Origin: Sanguinoderma infundibulare
Lineage: Eukaryota > Basidiomycota > Agaricomycetes > Polyporales > Polyporaceae
DNA: 64,000 nt
Assembly: GCA_032821775.1 (NCBI GenBank)
Contig: JAVLRN010000007.1
Location: 2,852,001-2,916,000 of the forward strand
Direction of reading: 5' to 3'
The notes beneath the pieces were generated by a model. The model did not search any database. It saw only the letters and a program-made list of their open reading frames with translations, and was not told the DNA's origin. Shown here piece by piece: positions 32,450 through 42,306 of this stretch; positions within the stretch are counted from its first letter, which is position 1, and the number at the start of each line of letters is the position of its first letter. The position numbers were made by a program, and so were the translations under genes.

Positions 32450-34019
32450 ATGTCGCGAATACGGGACGTCTGGGCACCCAACCTCGAACCGGAGATGGCC
32501 AACATCCGAGACCTCATCGAGAAGTACCCGTACATCGCAATGGTTCCATCCCAAGTCTCCCGCTGCTGCGCCCACCGCTCACTGCCGTGCTGTTCTGCTT
32601 GTATAGGACACCGAGTTTCCTGGCGTCGTCGCGCGGCCGATAGGGGCGTTCAAGACGTCGTCAGACTACCACTACCAGACCATGCGGTGTAATGTCGACC
32701 TGCTCAAGATCATCCAGGTCGGCCTCACGCTCGCGGACGAGGAGGGCAACTTCCCGCAAGAAGTCTCGACATGGCAGTTTAACTTCAAGTTCAGCGCAAG
32801 GTCCGTACCGTAAAACCCGTCTCTCGCTCTCTCTCTCTCTCCCCTTATCTGCCCTGGCCTCCTCTCCTTGCACGCCGCTCGTATGCTGGGAGTCCGCGCT
32901 TACGTAATCGAACCCTTGCAGCGAGGACATGTTTGCCCCAGAGTCCATTGATCTGCTGCAGAAGTCGGGCATCGATCTGCAGCGGCACGAAGAGATGGGC
33001 ATCGAGCCGAACGACTTTGCCGAGCTCATGATTACGTCCGGGCTCGTGTTGGCCCCCGACACGAAGTGGATCTCGTTTCATAGGTGAGCCTCTCTAGCCG
33101 GACTGCGTAGACCTCGATCGCCACAGCACGCACCGTGGGGGCGTCGCGGGAACGAGGCGTTGGCCGCAGACGCGTTCTCGTTGTTGGTGGCCCGGCCGCG
33201 GGAGCGCAGCCGCGTCGTGCGCGTCGCTGCCGCCGGCGATCTCTTGCCTGCTATGGTCTACGCTGGTCTACTACGTCGCTTGGTGGGTGTGGGGGACCGG
33301 ATGGTTGACCGGAATTGCTTGTTCTGTCGCCAGTGGCTACGACTTCGGGTACTTTGTCAAGCTGCTGACCGGCCAGTCGCTCCCGACGAACGAGGAGACC
33401 TTCTTCGACGTCCTGCACACGTGGTTCCCGACCATCTACGACATCAAGTTCGTCATGCGCTCCTGCAAGGTCCTCAAGGGCGGCCTCCAAGACGTCGCGG
33501 ACGACCTCGGGGTGCGTCCCACACATGCCCACATCCGTCTCCCTCACCGCAGGTGCTCACTCACAGCGCCGTTTAAAAAAACAAACGTGCCCCCCACAGG
33601 TCCTCCGAATAGGCCCCTCGCACCAAGCCGGCTCCGACTCGCTCCTGACCGCGTCCACGTTCTTCAAGATGCGCGAGCTCTACTTTGCCGACACGCTCGA
33701 CGACCCCGAGTTCAACGGCAAGCTCTACGGCCTCGGCCAGACCTTCTCCGTCCAGAACGGCGTCCCCGACAGCGCCCGCGCCGGCACCGCCGCGACCATC
33801 GCCGAGCGCGAGGACCGCGCGGGGCCCCTCGCCGGCCGCGAGGCCCACAACCACACCCCCGGCCCCCCGCCGCCCGGCGTGATGGCCATGGCCGGCGGCT
33901 CGCTCACGACGCCCGTCATGGCCGGCGCGATGCCCGCGCAGATGCCGACGACGCCGTACGGGCCCTTGGCCAACGGGCCGTACATGCGCACGCCGATCGG
34001 CGTGGGCGGTGGCAGATAG
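32450..34019 (+). CDS. CAF1: CCR4-NOT complex deadenylase Caf1/Pop2
   Basis: A DEDD-family 3'-5' exonuclease that shortens mRNA poly(A) tails in the CCR4-NOT complex. The start MSRIRDVWAPNLEPEMANIR at 32450 is a textbook Caf1 N-terminus. Exons continue DTEFPGVVARPIGAFKTSSD (catalytic Asp and Glu of DTEFPG), YHYQTMRCNVDLLKIIQVGL, TWQFNFKF, IDLLQKSGIDLQRHEEMGI, TKWISFH then SGYDFGYFVKLLTGQSLP (third Asp), IYDIKFVMRSCKVLKGGLQD and IGPSHQAGSDSLLTASTFFK (fourth Asp). All four catalytic residues are present. After the nuclease fold comes a tail of roughly 90 residues rich in Gly, Pro, Met and Ala, ending MRTPIGVGGGR at 34019, longer than in animal CNOT7. About four introns are visible. Introns and low complexity make the exact tail boundary uncertain only in the central splice sites. 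Confidence 0.94.
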
Positions 34020-34304
34020 GCGTTAGGAAGGATCATCCGCTCGAAGCTCGGTGGGAGAGTCGCAGGCGAGAGAAGAGAAAGAGAGGGGGGGGGATCCGGC
34101 GGTAGTGGTGGATCGGGGCAGCAGCTCGACGGCCGTGCCGGCGGTGGGTGCAGCATACCGCATACCGGGTGGAGATGGGACGCGTGGAAGGGGCGTCGTG
34201 TACGTGGGTCGCCGCATACGGACGGTCGAGTGCGATGTACGATTTTTGTTTTTCGTTTTTTTTTTCTGGCGGCTTGTGTACACTCTGTATCGACTCGTGA
34301 TCCC

Positions 34305-34348
34305 AGTCTCTCTGTCTCTCTGTCCCTCTCTGTCCCTCTCTCTCTGTC
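34305..34348. repeat. Pyrimidine simple repeat (ctct/gtc)
   Basis: An imperfect repeat of tctctctg and tccctctctg units, located about 300 bases after the Caf1 stop codon. Simple-sequence DNA in the 3' flank. Confidence 0.75.
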
Positions 34349-34969
34349 GTCGAACAAGCTCTGCACCCGTGTTTTCCCTCGCACCTTCGCATTCGCAATC
34401 GTAATATGCCGTGTCATGATTTGCAGGGGGTGCGAGCGGCGTTCTAGATGCGGAATATGAAGGCACTCGCAGCGGCTGTGGGAAGGAGGCCAAGGTTGAA
34501 GAAGACCCAGGACCGAGAGCACGACCTGGAACGCCGCCTTGCTGTGGTGGGCCTGTGGCCAGGGTCTACGTACACACTAGTGCTACTATACAGGCCTACT
34601 GCTACGCCCAGGCCCTCCAGCACCCGGGTTTCTCGCTCGCTTCGTATGCGTATGCGCCACCGTGACCCGTCGATCACGAGATGCTACTGGCCGCTAGCTT
34701 GCCTCTCGCCTAGCATATCGCTGCGGCAGTCGTTCGTAGCCGCTGCACGGAGACACGACCCCATCCCATCTGACGGCCAAGCTGATGTCACACACGAGAC
34801 AGCGAAGCAGGGCCGCGGGGCGGCGGCGGACGGGCTGCAGCCTCGGAACCCAACGCGGACGGACGCACGGACACGGCCACACGGACGCCGACGGACGTTC
34901 TGGGGCCCGCGAATTCGAAACGATCGCTGAGCCCCGGCCACGCCCGCAGCGAGAATGACAGAAGGAAGG

Positions 34970-35000
34970 AAGGCAGGAAGGAAGGAAGGAAGGAAGGAGG
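34970..35000. repeat. (ggaa)n microsatellite
   Basis: A run of gaag/ggaa tetranucleotides with one interruption (ggcagg). Nearby gaaggc hexamers at 35023-35040 form a second short tract. No gene is attached. Confidence 0.8.
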
Positions 35001-35783
35001 TACTAGTCGAGGGAGTGGAGGGAAGGCGAAGGCGAAGGCGAAGACAGGCGAGCCGCGAGCAAGCGAGCGAGCGGATCATCCAGCCTCCCCACCACCACGC
35101 AGGATTGTCGCGGCCGCGGTGAGGCGCGAGTGGCAGAACTCCGCACCGACTGCGTCTCGAGAGCCGGCATGGCATGCTGCTGTGATCTGCACACGCCTCT
35201 CACCTCAGGCCCTCAGGCCCACCGCCCCCTATCGCACCTCGCACCCTATCGTCACTGCGTTGCCGCGTCTCGGCGGGTTTCATGTGCGTATGCGCGTGCT
35301 CGTCTGGGCTCTCCCCCCTCTTGCTCGCTCTCGAGATCAGAGAGGAGGAGCGCGGTGTGGCTTCGTAGCCCGCAGGCTGTGGCCCGTGCCGTGCCGTGCC
35401 TGCGGCTGCTAATCATGAGTTGGGCCACCGTACGACGTCGAAATAGGGTGCTCGTGCGTATTTAGCTCGAGAGCGAGAAGCCGAAGCTCGATGGCATTAG
35501 AAGCGAAGCGTGCTGCGTGCGGCGAGGGCCGTCAGTCATTTGGGATGCATCCCGACGTGTTTGACAGGATCAATGGGAGCCTCGAGAGAAGGATAAAGGA
35601 CAGGGACCGATCCCGAAGCAAGCTCTGAATCTGCGGCTGAGGGGGCGAAACTCGAGCTCGAACGCTTCTCCGACGTTCATCCCCAGTCTCTCTCTCCTCG
35701 ATCAGGCCCAGGGCCGGCGGCTCGCAATTGTGTGCGCCGGTAGCTGGGCGAGGAGCTTGTCATTGGTTGTGCCAACCACGCGT

Positions 35784-35804
35784 GTGCGTGCGTGCGTGCG
35801 TGCG
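35784..35804. repeat. (gtgc)n microsatellite
   Basis: About five uninterrupted gtgc tetranucleotides in the gap between Caf1 and the CENP-B-like gene. Confidence 0.8.
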
Positions 35805-38261
35805 CACTTTCAAAAAACTGACACTCGGAAGACAAGGACCATCGCTCGGCGGCTGTCATGACCATGAGCGGTGGCACAGGACCCTGGATGGCGAAGAGAG
35901 GAAGACTGCAGCGGCGCGGCGGCAAGAAAACCACGCACTGGTACTGGGGGAAGCTGCGTGCATAGAGCGGAGGAGAGCACGCGTTCTGGGCGGAGTGTGT
36001 CTCGGTGTAATGGTACGCGAAGACGCGAAGGGAGATCCGAACGCCAACACGCACCGTAGTCCGACTCCCAGGCTTCCGTGAGCCGGTTCGGGTCGGGTTC
36101 GTCCAGGGCTCAGGTCCAAGGAGTCCGTTCCGTCTTCGGTCTGACGGTCAGGGTCGGAGTCGGTGTGTGGGGCGACTGTATGCTAGTGTGGATATGTCAA
36201 GAGATGCGTTTAGGGAATCGGCGGATGGTCGTACCGCATGTGTCCGACAAGAACAGTCGAACGCCGCGCTGACGTATGGGCACCGCGCCGAGGGGATAAG
36301 TGTACATTGTGCGACGATGATTGCCGGCGATATAGCCATGGACCACATCCAGCGCACACAGGCGACGTCACGGCGAGGCTCTTGGACACATCTGACCAAA
36401 GGATGTGTCATGCGTTCGCACTCTCCTGGGAGCGCGCGGTGGAGAGATGGTGGAGGGTGAGAACGAGTGAGTTTCAGATCGGGTTTGGGTTATCGCAGTA
36501 ACGGGCAGCGACGCGGGAGGGCAGAGAGCGTACTGTTCCTGTCCTGAAAAGATGGGCATGAGTATATGCTAATGGCGAGAAGATGGGGGGGCGGACGTAC
36601 CCTGGTCTGATGGGGGGCCCCTGGCATTCTTCCGATTGCAGGGAGCGTGAGAGGTCCCTGACGTCGTGCTGCGCGCTTTGAGGGCCGTTGGGACGGGACG
36701 GGGTGGAAGTCGCGGGCTACGCGGAGCCGCTAGGAGGCCGCGATTGGACGGTTGGAAAGGTCAGGACCGGGGATGGGCCGGATGGCTCTCACCTTGGCGA
36801 GAAGATGAGAATGGTTGGAAGGGCGGGGGGAACGAGATGCCGGGAATACGCACCTTAACGCTTGAGCTTGGGCATCTATTTTGGGGAATGTTGGTGGAAG
36901 GGGAAAAAGTGAATGCCAGCGTCGGTGGCCGTAAGTTCACGGAAGGAATCTAAGGTTTGATGGGGGGACTGAAGAGAGATCTCGGTGCTGGCCGTCGAGC
37001 AAGGTTCTATTCATGTGGGGGGAGAAGCGTTGGTAGGCCAAGAATACGCCGCTGTATGAACGCGAGAAGAGGGAGTTGAGGCCACCAGGTCAGGATTCGA
37101 GGGCGAGTTTGGGCGGTGACTGAAGCGATGTTCCGCGCTAGAATTCAGTCAATGAGGCGCAGGTTCGACTTTGAAACTCGAGCATTGGCGGAGACGGAGA
37201 TGGCGCGTCAGGCGAATACGAGCACACGAGTCGGGCGCTGCGGGTTGGCTGTGAGGGGAGCGGGAGAGTAGTCGTTCAGGGGTCCAAATATGGATGGTGG
37301 GTCGTTCGGAGCGTTGGTGAGCGTCGAGAGCCTGATTGGGAAGGCGCGGAGGGCGTGGAAGAGGATCATGTCCAGAGAGAGGCGCGTAATGTTGGGCGAG
37401 TGGGCGTGGGGAGCGGGAGAGGGATGGTAGGGAGATCGGACATGAGGGGGATGAGTCATGGGAAGACGAGGGCGGCGCGGACGGGTGGAGAGAGCGGTGG
37501 AGGCGCAGGAGGAGGCAGGAAGGGTCGCGATGGCTGGAAGCGTGGGCGACATGCCTTGGGCATTCAGTGGGCCCGGGCCGCGCATGGTCAAGGTTTGGGT
37601 TCGAGCCAGATTATGCGGCCCTCGGACGGATTAGCACCGCTATTGGACACTTGATTGAATTCATACAGGGCGGAGAGACGGGCTATGGGAACTGACGCAC
37701 TTGTCTCGGACGGACGCAATGAGCAGCGCTCGAGCTCCTGCCAGTGCACGCTCGCGGATCGAGTGGCCCCGGGCGAGCGCGGCAGGCGTCGCGAGAGCAC
37801 GCAGGCGAGAGCGGGGAGGCAAGGGTGGGAGACGAAAAGGGCAGCGTCGGCTGGGAAACTCGGAAAGTCTATGCGATTGTGTAAATTGCAAGGGCCTCTC
37901 GTCGACGCGGGCGGTGACGCGCGCCGGCGGGTTGTTTGGTCGGTCGGGCGTGGGAGGGACGGAGGGCGAGGAGCGTAGGATGGAGGGAGATTGGACTGCA
38001 GATTATTCCGAGGACGGTGGGAGGCGGAATCGGGGCGATCTGGGACGTGGCCGGGAAGGAGGCCGATCTTGGACTTGTGCGAGCGGCGGCTGATTGAGAT
38101 TGAGAAATTCGACTGACCGAGTCGCTCGAGAGTCGCTCATAAGCAGCCGTCCTCTCTGCCCTCTCCCGTCTCCCTCTCGGACGGTCCACAGCGCGGCCGA
38201 CTCCGGCCCTCTCTCTCCTCCCACCGCCCCCCGTGTATGCCCACCACGACGGTCGCCAGCC

Positions 38262-40201
38262 ATGGACACGGCCCAGCAGTACTCGAACCTCGTGTATCAT
38301 CTCCAGCCCGTCCCTCACCTCAACCCGCACGCGATCTCCTCCTCCGCCTCCCGCCCCTCGCTCGCCCAGGACATGGCCTGGCAGCCTAGCCAGCACTCCC
38401 CGCTTTCCACCTCCACCTCCGCCGCCTCCGTTCACGTCCAGACGACTCACTCCCTCCCCCACTCTCAAAATCATGTCGATTATGCCACTCCTTCAGCCCA
38501 GCAGCTCCCCTACATCTCCCACCATATCCAAGATCCCTCAGCTGCCCTTCCGTCCCCATCTTCAGTCGATCCCACCTCAGCCTCCCAGCCCTTCTCCTTT
38601 GACTCTCCTCAACTCGACTCCAGCATCGGCCCAGACAGAGGTCTTTCCCGCAGGCGAATCCGCTTGCACGAAAGGGTCCCCAGCCATGGAGATCTCCACG
38701 ACTATGCTTCTGCCTCGCACTCCTATGGCGTCAGTTTCTCATCCTCTCATTCCACTTCCTCACACTAACCCTCCCTGTATGCGCACAGCACCCCCCATTA
38801 ACCGCCCAGTTCCCTCCTCCCCAAGACTCCCGTCCCCATTCCCCACTCTTCCACCTTCCAGAGCACAACCAGCCCCCCATCTCAAATCCAGATCTCTACC
38901 GTCTCGACAGCCAACAGAGGCCCGAGTGGCGTACCTTTCCCCACTCTCAGTCCCGTTCCGCCTCCGGCTCCGCCGCTTCCGCCACTTCCAACCCTCGTTC
39001 CGCGTCTCCTGCCCTCAGCAACTCCTCCGCCCACACCTCAGTGTCCTCAGCCTCCAACTCCCACTTGTTCACCGCCCAGTCTCCTCTCCGCAAAGTTCCA
39101 GCCTTGGGTACCCGCAGAGATAGGAAGAAGCGTCTCTACAACATCGATCGCTACAGAATCTGCATACATGCCCAAAATAACCCTGGCATGAAGCAGGAGG
39201 ACATCGCCGCCGAATATGGCGTAGAACGCAGCACCGTCAGCAAGATCCTCAAACACAAGGCTCGCTGGTTGAGCGTCTCGCCTACTGAGAAGGTCCTCGT
39301 TGCCAAGCTCAGGTAGCTATTCATTCCATCCTTGCATCCTTGCTTCTTGTCCTCACTCCTTGATAGGCCCTCCAAGTTCCCCATGCTCGAAGGTCGTCTC
39401 GAGGACTGGGTCAAGAACGCTTCCCAGGCCGGCAAGGTCCTTACAGACCAGCTCCTCCGCAAAAAAGCGCGCGAGTTCGGTGACGCCATGGGTTTCACTC
39501 AGGACAAGTTCAAGGCGAGCTCGGGCTGGCTCGAGAACTTCAAGCATCGTCACGGAATTCGCCGCGGCGTCTGGTACGGCAACGGCACCCTCGATGCCAA
39601 GTACCGTGCCGTCGCCACCCACTTCATCCCCGACTCGCCACAGGCCATCATCCCCTTCCCTCCCCTCGAGTCAGACGACGAGGACGATCGCCGGGCCCAT
39701 GCCGCCGCCGAGGACGAGAACATCCCCCCCACCGACGCCCAGGGCATGCACTCCTCCCTCGGCCTCATCCAGCAACCGTGGCCCAAGTCAGCCGAGCCGG
39801 CTAGTGCCCGCGTCGACGTTCAATCCTACGATTCCTCCAATGCGTCTCAGCTCCCGTATCCGTATGATGGTACTGCCCCCGTTGCTTCCGAACCCGCGTC
39901 CGCAGAGATGCAGACTGCCGCTGCCACGGACGAAGGCCACGGGAATGACATGGCGCTCTTGCAGTACCCGACTGTCGTCGAGGTCGTACCCAACGTCGAG
40001 GTCATGGACGACCGGGAGGCGGAGCACTGCGTGCAGAAGCTTCTCGTGTACCTCAGGGCGAAGGAGGACGAGCTCAACATCGAGGCCCAGGTCTGGGCTA
40101 ACATGTTCCACATCCAATCCAAGATCTTCGGGAAGATCTCTGGCACGCCATACACTCAACCTCCACTGCAGCTGGGTGTATCCAGGACACCAGCCTCGTA
40201 G
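38262..40201 (+). CDS. CENP-B-type helix-turn-helix DNA-binding protein, probable domesticated transposase derivative
   Basis: Three exons give roughly 600 residues. The start MDTAQQYSNLVYHLQPVPHL opens a long Ser/Pro/His/Gln-rich N-terminal half. Intron 1 begins with GTCAGT after SHSYG (about 38730) and ends at a GCACAG before HPPLTAQFPPPQ. Basic TRRDRKKRLYNIDRYRICIH leads into a first HTH (MKQEDIAAEYGVERSTVSKI). Intron 2 (39315-39365, GTAGCT donor) is followed by the second, CENP-B/Tc5-type HTH: FPMLEGRLEDWVKNASQAGK, LLRKKAREFGDAMG and ASSGWLENFKHRHGIRRG. The C-terminal part is acidic and ends LQLGVSRTPAS. The double HTH is the DNA-binding module of CENP-B and of S. pombe Abp1/Cbh1, from pogo-like transposases. 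No DDE catalytic domain is present, so it is probably a host chromatin or transcription protein. The ATG at 38262 is preceded by a CT-rich leader; an in-frame upstream extension looks untranslated. Confidence 0.85.
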
Positions 40202-41475
40202 GCCGTTTTGGCGTCGGCTCGTGCAGGCGCGTGCGTCGGCGTATTGTCGTGCGCGTGTCTACCTGGGCTCTCGTGCCCCGTGCGCCCGTTGCGGGCGTGG
40301 GATTGGGCTGGTCTTGCACTCGGCTCAGCGGCGTCCGAGTCCGAGCAGGTTCGTATGACGAAAAGTTTCTGCAGTAGGACTTAAATGTTTCTGGGCTTTT
40401 ACGTTGTCTTTCTTGCACATGGACTTGTCTTTGCCATCCATCATCATGCATTATCCAGTTACGACCTCATTCCCAGCCAGTTTCTACTCGTTTACCCATT
40501 GCCTAGCCATTCATCACTCTCCGGCTACCCGTTATCGAATGCACACACATCACGAACGCATTACCCCAGCATTTCCCCTGTCCCCAGTCCTCCGTCACTT
40601 TCTCGTTCCGCGCATTGTCTCCAGTATTCATTGACCCCAGTTTCGATCCCCAACTCCCGACTCGCCATTATCATCTCCGCCCGGTTCCCATCCACGCTCA
40701 CGCTTCCACATCAACATGCATTGACCTCACTGTTCCACTACCACGCCACATGTTTCCCTTTCCCATGTTTTCCCTAGCAAGCAGGGTTCGCAATACCCCC
40801 CCAACGTCTGTGTTCTCTCTCGACCTCATCATCATGCATATTCCCCTCATCGCAGCACGTTTTCCAGTTATACGACCCATCATTACCATTGACGCATACA
40901 CATTCACACCTTTCTGTATATCCACACATTGTCCAATCGCTGTCACGTTGTCGGTCGCTTTGTTTATGGCAATCCGAAATATAATTCGAGCCATCGCTCG
41001 CGACGTAAATACAAATGTGTTGCATACAGGTCTCCGCGACCGTGTCCGAATCCGAGGACATGGGTCCGAGGGACATGACATACGGTACCGCCTCCGGCCA
41101 GGTTGCGTGAGAACCCGCCGGGACTCGTCCGCCAGAACTGTGGAGACCGTGGAGCGGCGAGGCGCGATGGATGTTGCGTACGCGCGTCCGAGCATGACCC
41201 TGATGGCGCAGGTAGGATTGAATGGTCCCGACTGGCAAAAAGGTTCACATCTCGTAAACCACCCGCGCGGAGCCGCCGCTACCCCTGTTTTATGCTTTGT
41301 ATTTTAATCCGTCACATTCGAAGCGTGGTCGGTGGTCGGGAACTGGAACTGGGACTGGAACTGGGGAGGGGCTGCCGTTAGCACGATGAGATGAGGCAGG
41401 GGGCACACGGGCTGAGCAGGCGCACTTGGGCAGGTAGGGGATTCTAGGACGGGGAAGGGCACGGCGGAGAGTGCG
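40202..41475. other. Intergenic between convergent genes, pyrimidine-rich
   Basis: The 3' flanks of the CENP-B-like gene (plus) and the L10K gene (minus) meet here. From 40390 to 40900 the plus strand is rich in C and T and poor in G, as in a long 3' UTR. No gene is supported. The open frames over 41000-41300 have no domains and overlap on both strands. Confidence 0.45.
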
Positions 41476-42306
41476 TCATGGCTTCTTGGCTTTTGTCGAT
41501 TTCGTCTTCTTCTCCGCCGACGAGGACCTGGGAGGACGAAGATGGGGTGTCGAATTAGAGCCTGGCACGCGGGGTGGGGGCACCGGCAAGTAGACGACGG
41601 TAGAGAGCTCACCCTTCGATCGCGACGTTCTTCATGATCGTGAGCTTGCCCGAGGACGCGGCGGCGGCGACCTGCTGCTCGATGCTCCTGTTGATCTTCG
41701 CGCTGAGCTCCTAGGAGACACGCAAAACACGCGAAACACGCGCGGGACGCATGTTAGTTGGGTGCCCGCGAACGTTTGTTGAATTTTTTTTTTTTTTGAG
41801 CGAACGCGCACCGCGACCGCGACTGCGACCTTTGCCCATTTGCGTTGCCGCCCGAGGTTCCCCGTGCGGACGCGGCAGGCGAGCCTGCCTCTTGCCGCTT
41901 TCCGGCCGCGCCCTTTGGTTTTTTTTTCCCACTGCTCGCCCTGCCGCCGTCGGGGTCCGCGGATGCAAAAGGAGCGCGAAATCGAGAAATCGAGAGCGAG
42001 GGAAAGAGTGGGAGAGGGGGTGGCGAGCGGTGGGAAGGGCACGAGGGCCTGGAGGGGGAGAGATCGCGAGATCGCGAGAACCTCCAAAGCGCAGAGGCAA
42101 ACGGGAGACGCGGACGCGGACGCGGGACGTTGCTATGGGCTCACCTTGTGTAGCGCAGCCTGCTGGACGGCCGCGGTCTTCTTTGGCGCGACGTACCGCT
42201 TGCCCTTCTTGGGCCCCGCGGCGGCGGCGGTCTTCTTCTTCTTCTGCGCGGCGTGCGAGAGTGCGCCCTTGGCCTTCGCGAGGCCCTTCGGCTGGCCCTG
42301 GACCAT
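41476..42306 (-). CDS. L10K / DUF2462 family small basic protein
   Basis: Three exons give about 100 residues. The start MVQGQPKGLAKAKGALSHAA at 42306 is followed by a lysine-rich stretch and KKGKRYVAPKKTAAVQQAAL, then exon 2 ELSAKINRSIEQQVAAAASS with GKLTIMKNVAIEG, and exon 3 SSAEKKTKSTKAKKP to the stop at 41476. This is the C19orf53 (Leydig cell tumour 10 kDa-like) family PF09495, small very basic proteins likely nucleolar or chromatin-associated and of undefined function. Exon 2 ends at a GTGAGC donor with phase 2, and the last exon starts in phase after a CCCAG acceptor. The first intron (about 41710-42143) is long, about 430 bases, unusual here. A T-run lies in it at 41787-41799. The length and KRYVAPKK motif are the main identifiers. 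Confidence 0.82.

Larger units (their letters stand above)
34020..38261. other. 4.2-kb gap with simple repeats, upstream of the CENP-B-like gene
   Basis: No gene is supported. The left part is the 3' flank of Caf1 and holds a (ctctgtc)n-type pyrimidine tract at 34305-34348. Further simple repeats are a ggaa/gaag tract at 34970-35000 and gaaggc units near 35023-35040, and a (gtgc)n tract at 35784-35804. From about 36500 to 37950 the plus strand is G-rich. Open frames such as 36666-36953 (plus) and 37208-37591 (minus) lack domains. The last few hundred bases are CT-rich and probably form the promoter and 5' leader of the gene at 38262. Confidence 0.45.

Noticed and set aside
34305..35804. Simple repeats read as a possible CRISPR array
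   Set aside because: They are microsatellites without regular spacers, and the host is a fungus.
36666..36953. Plus-strand frame in the 34-38 kb gap
   Set aside because: G-rich stretch with a Gly/Arg/Trp-rich translation and no domain.
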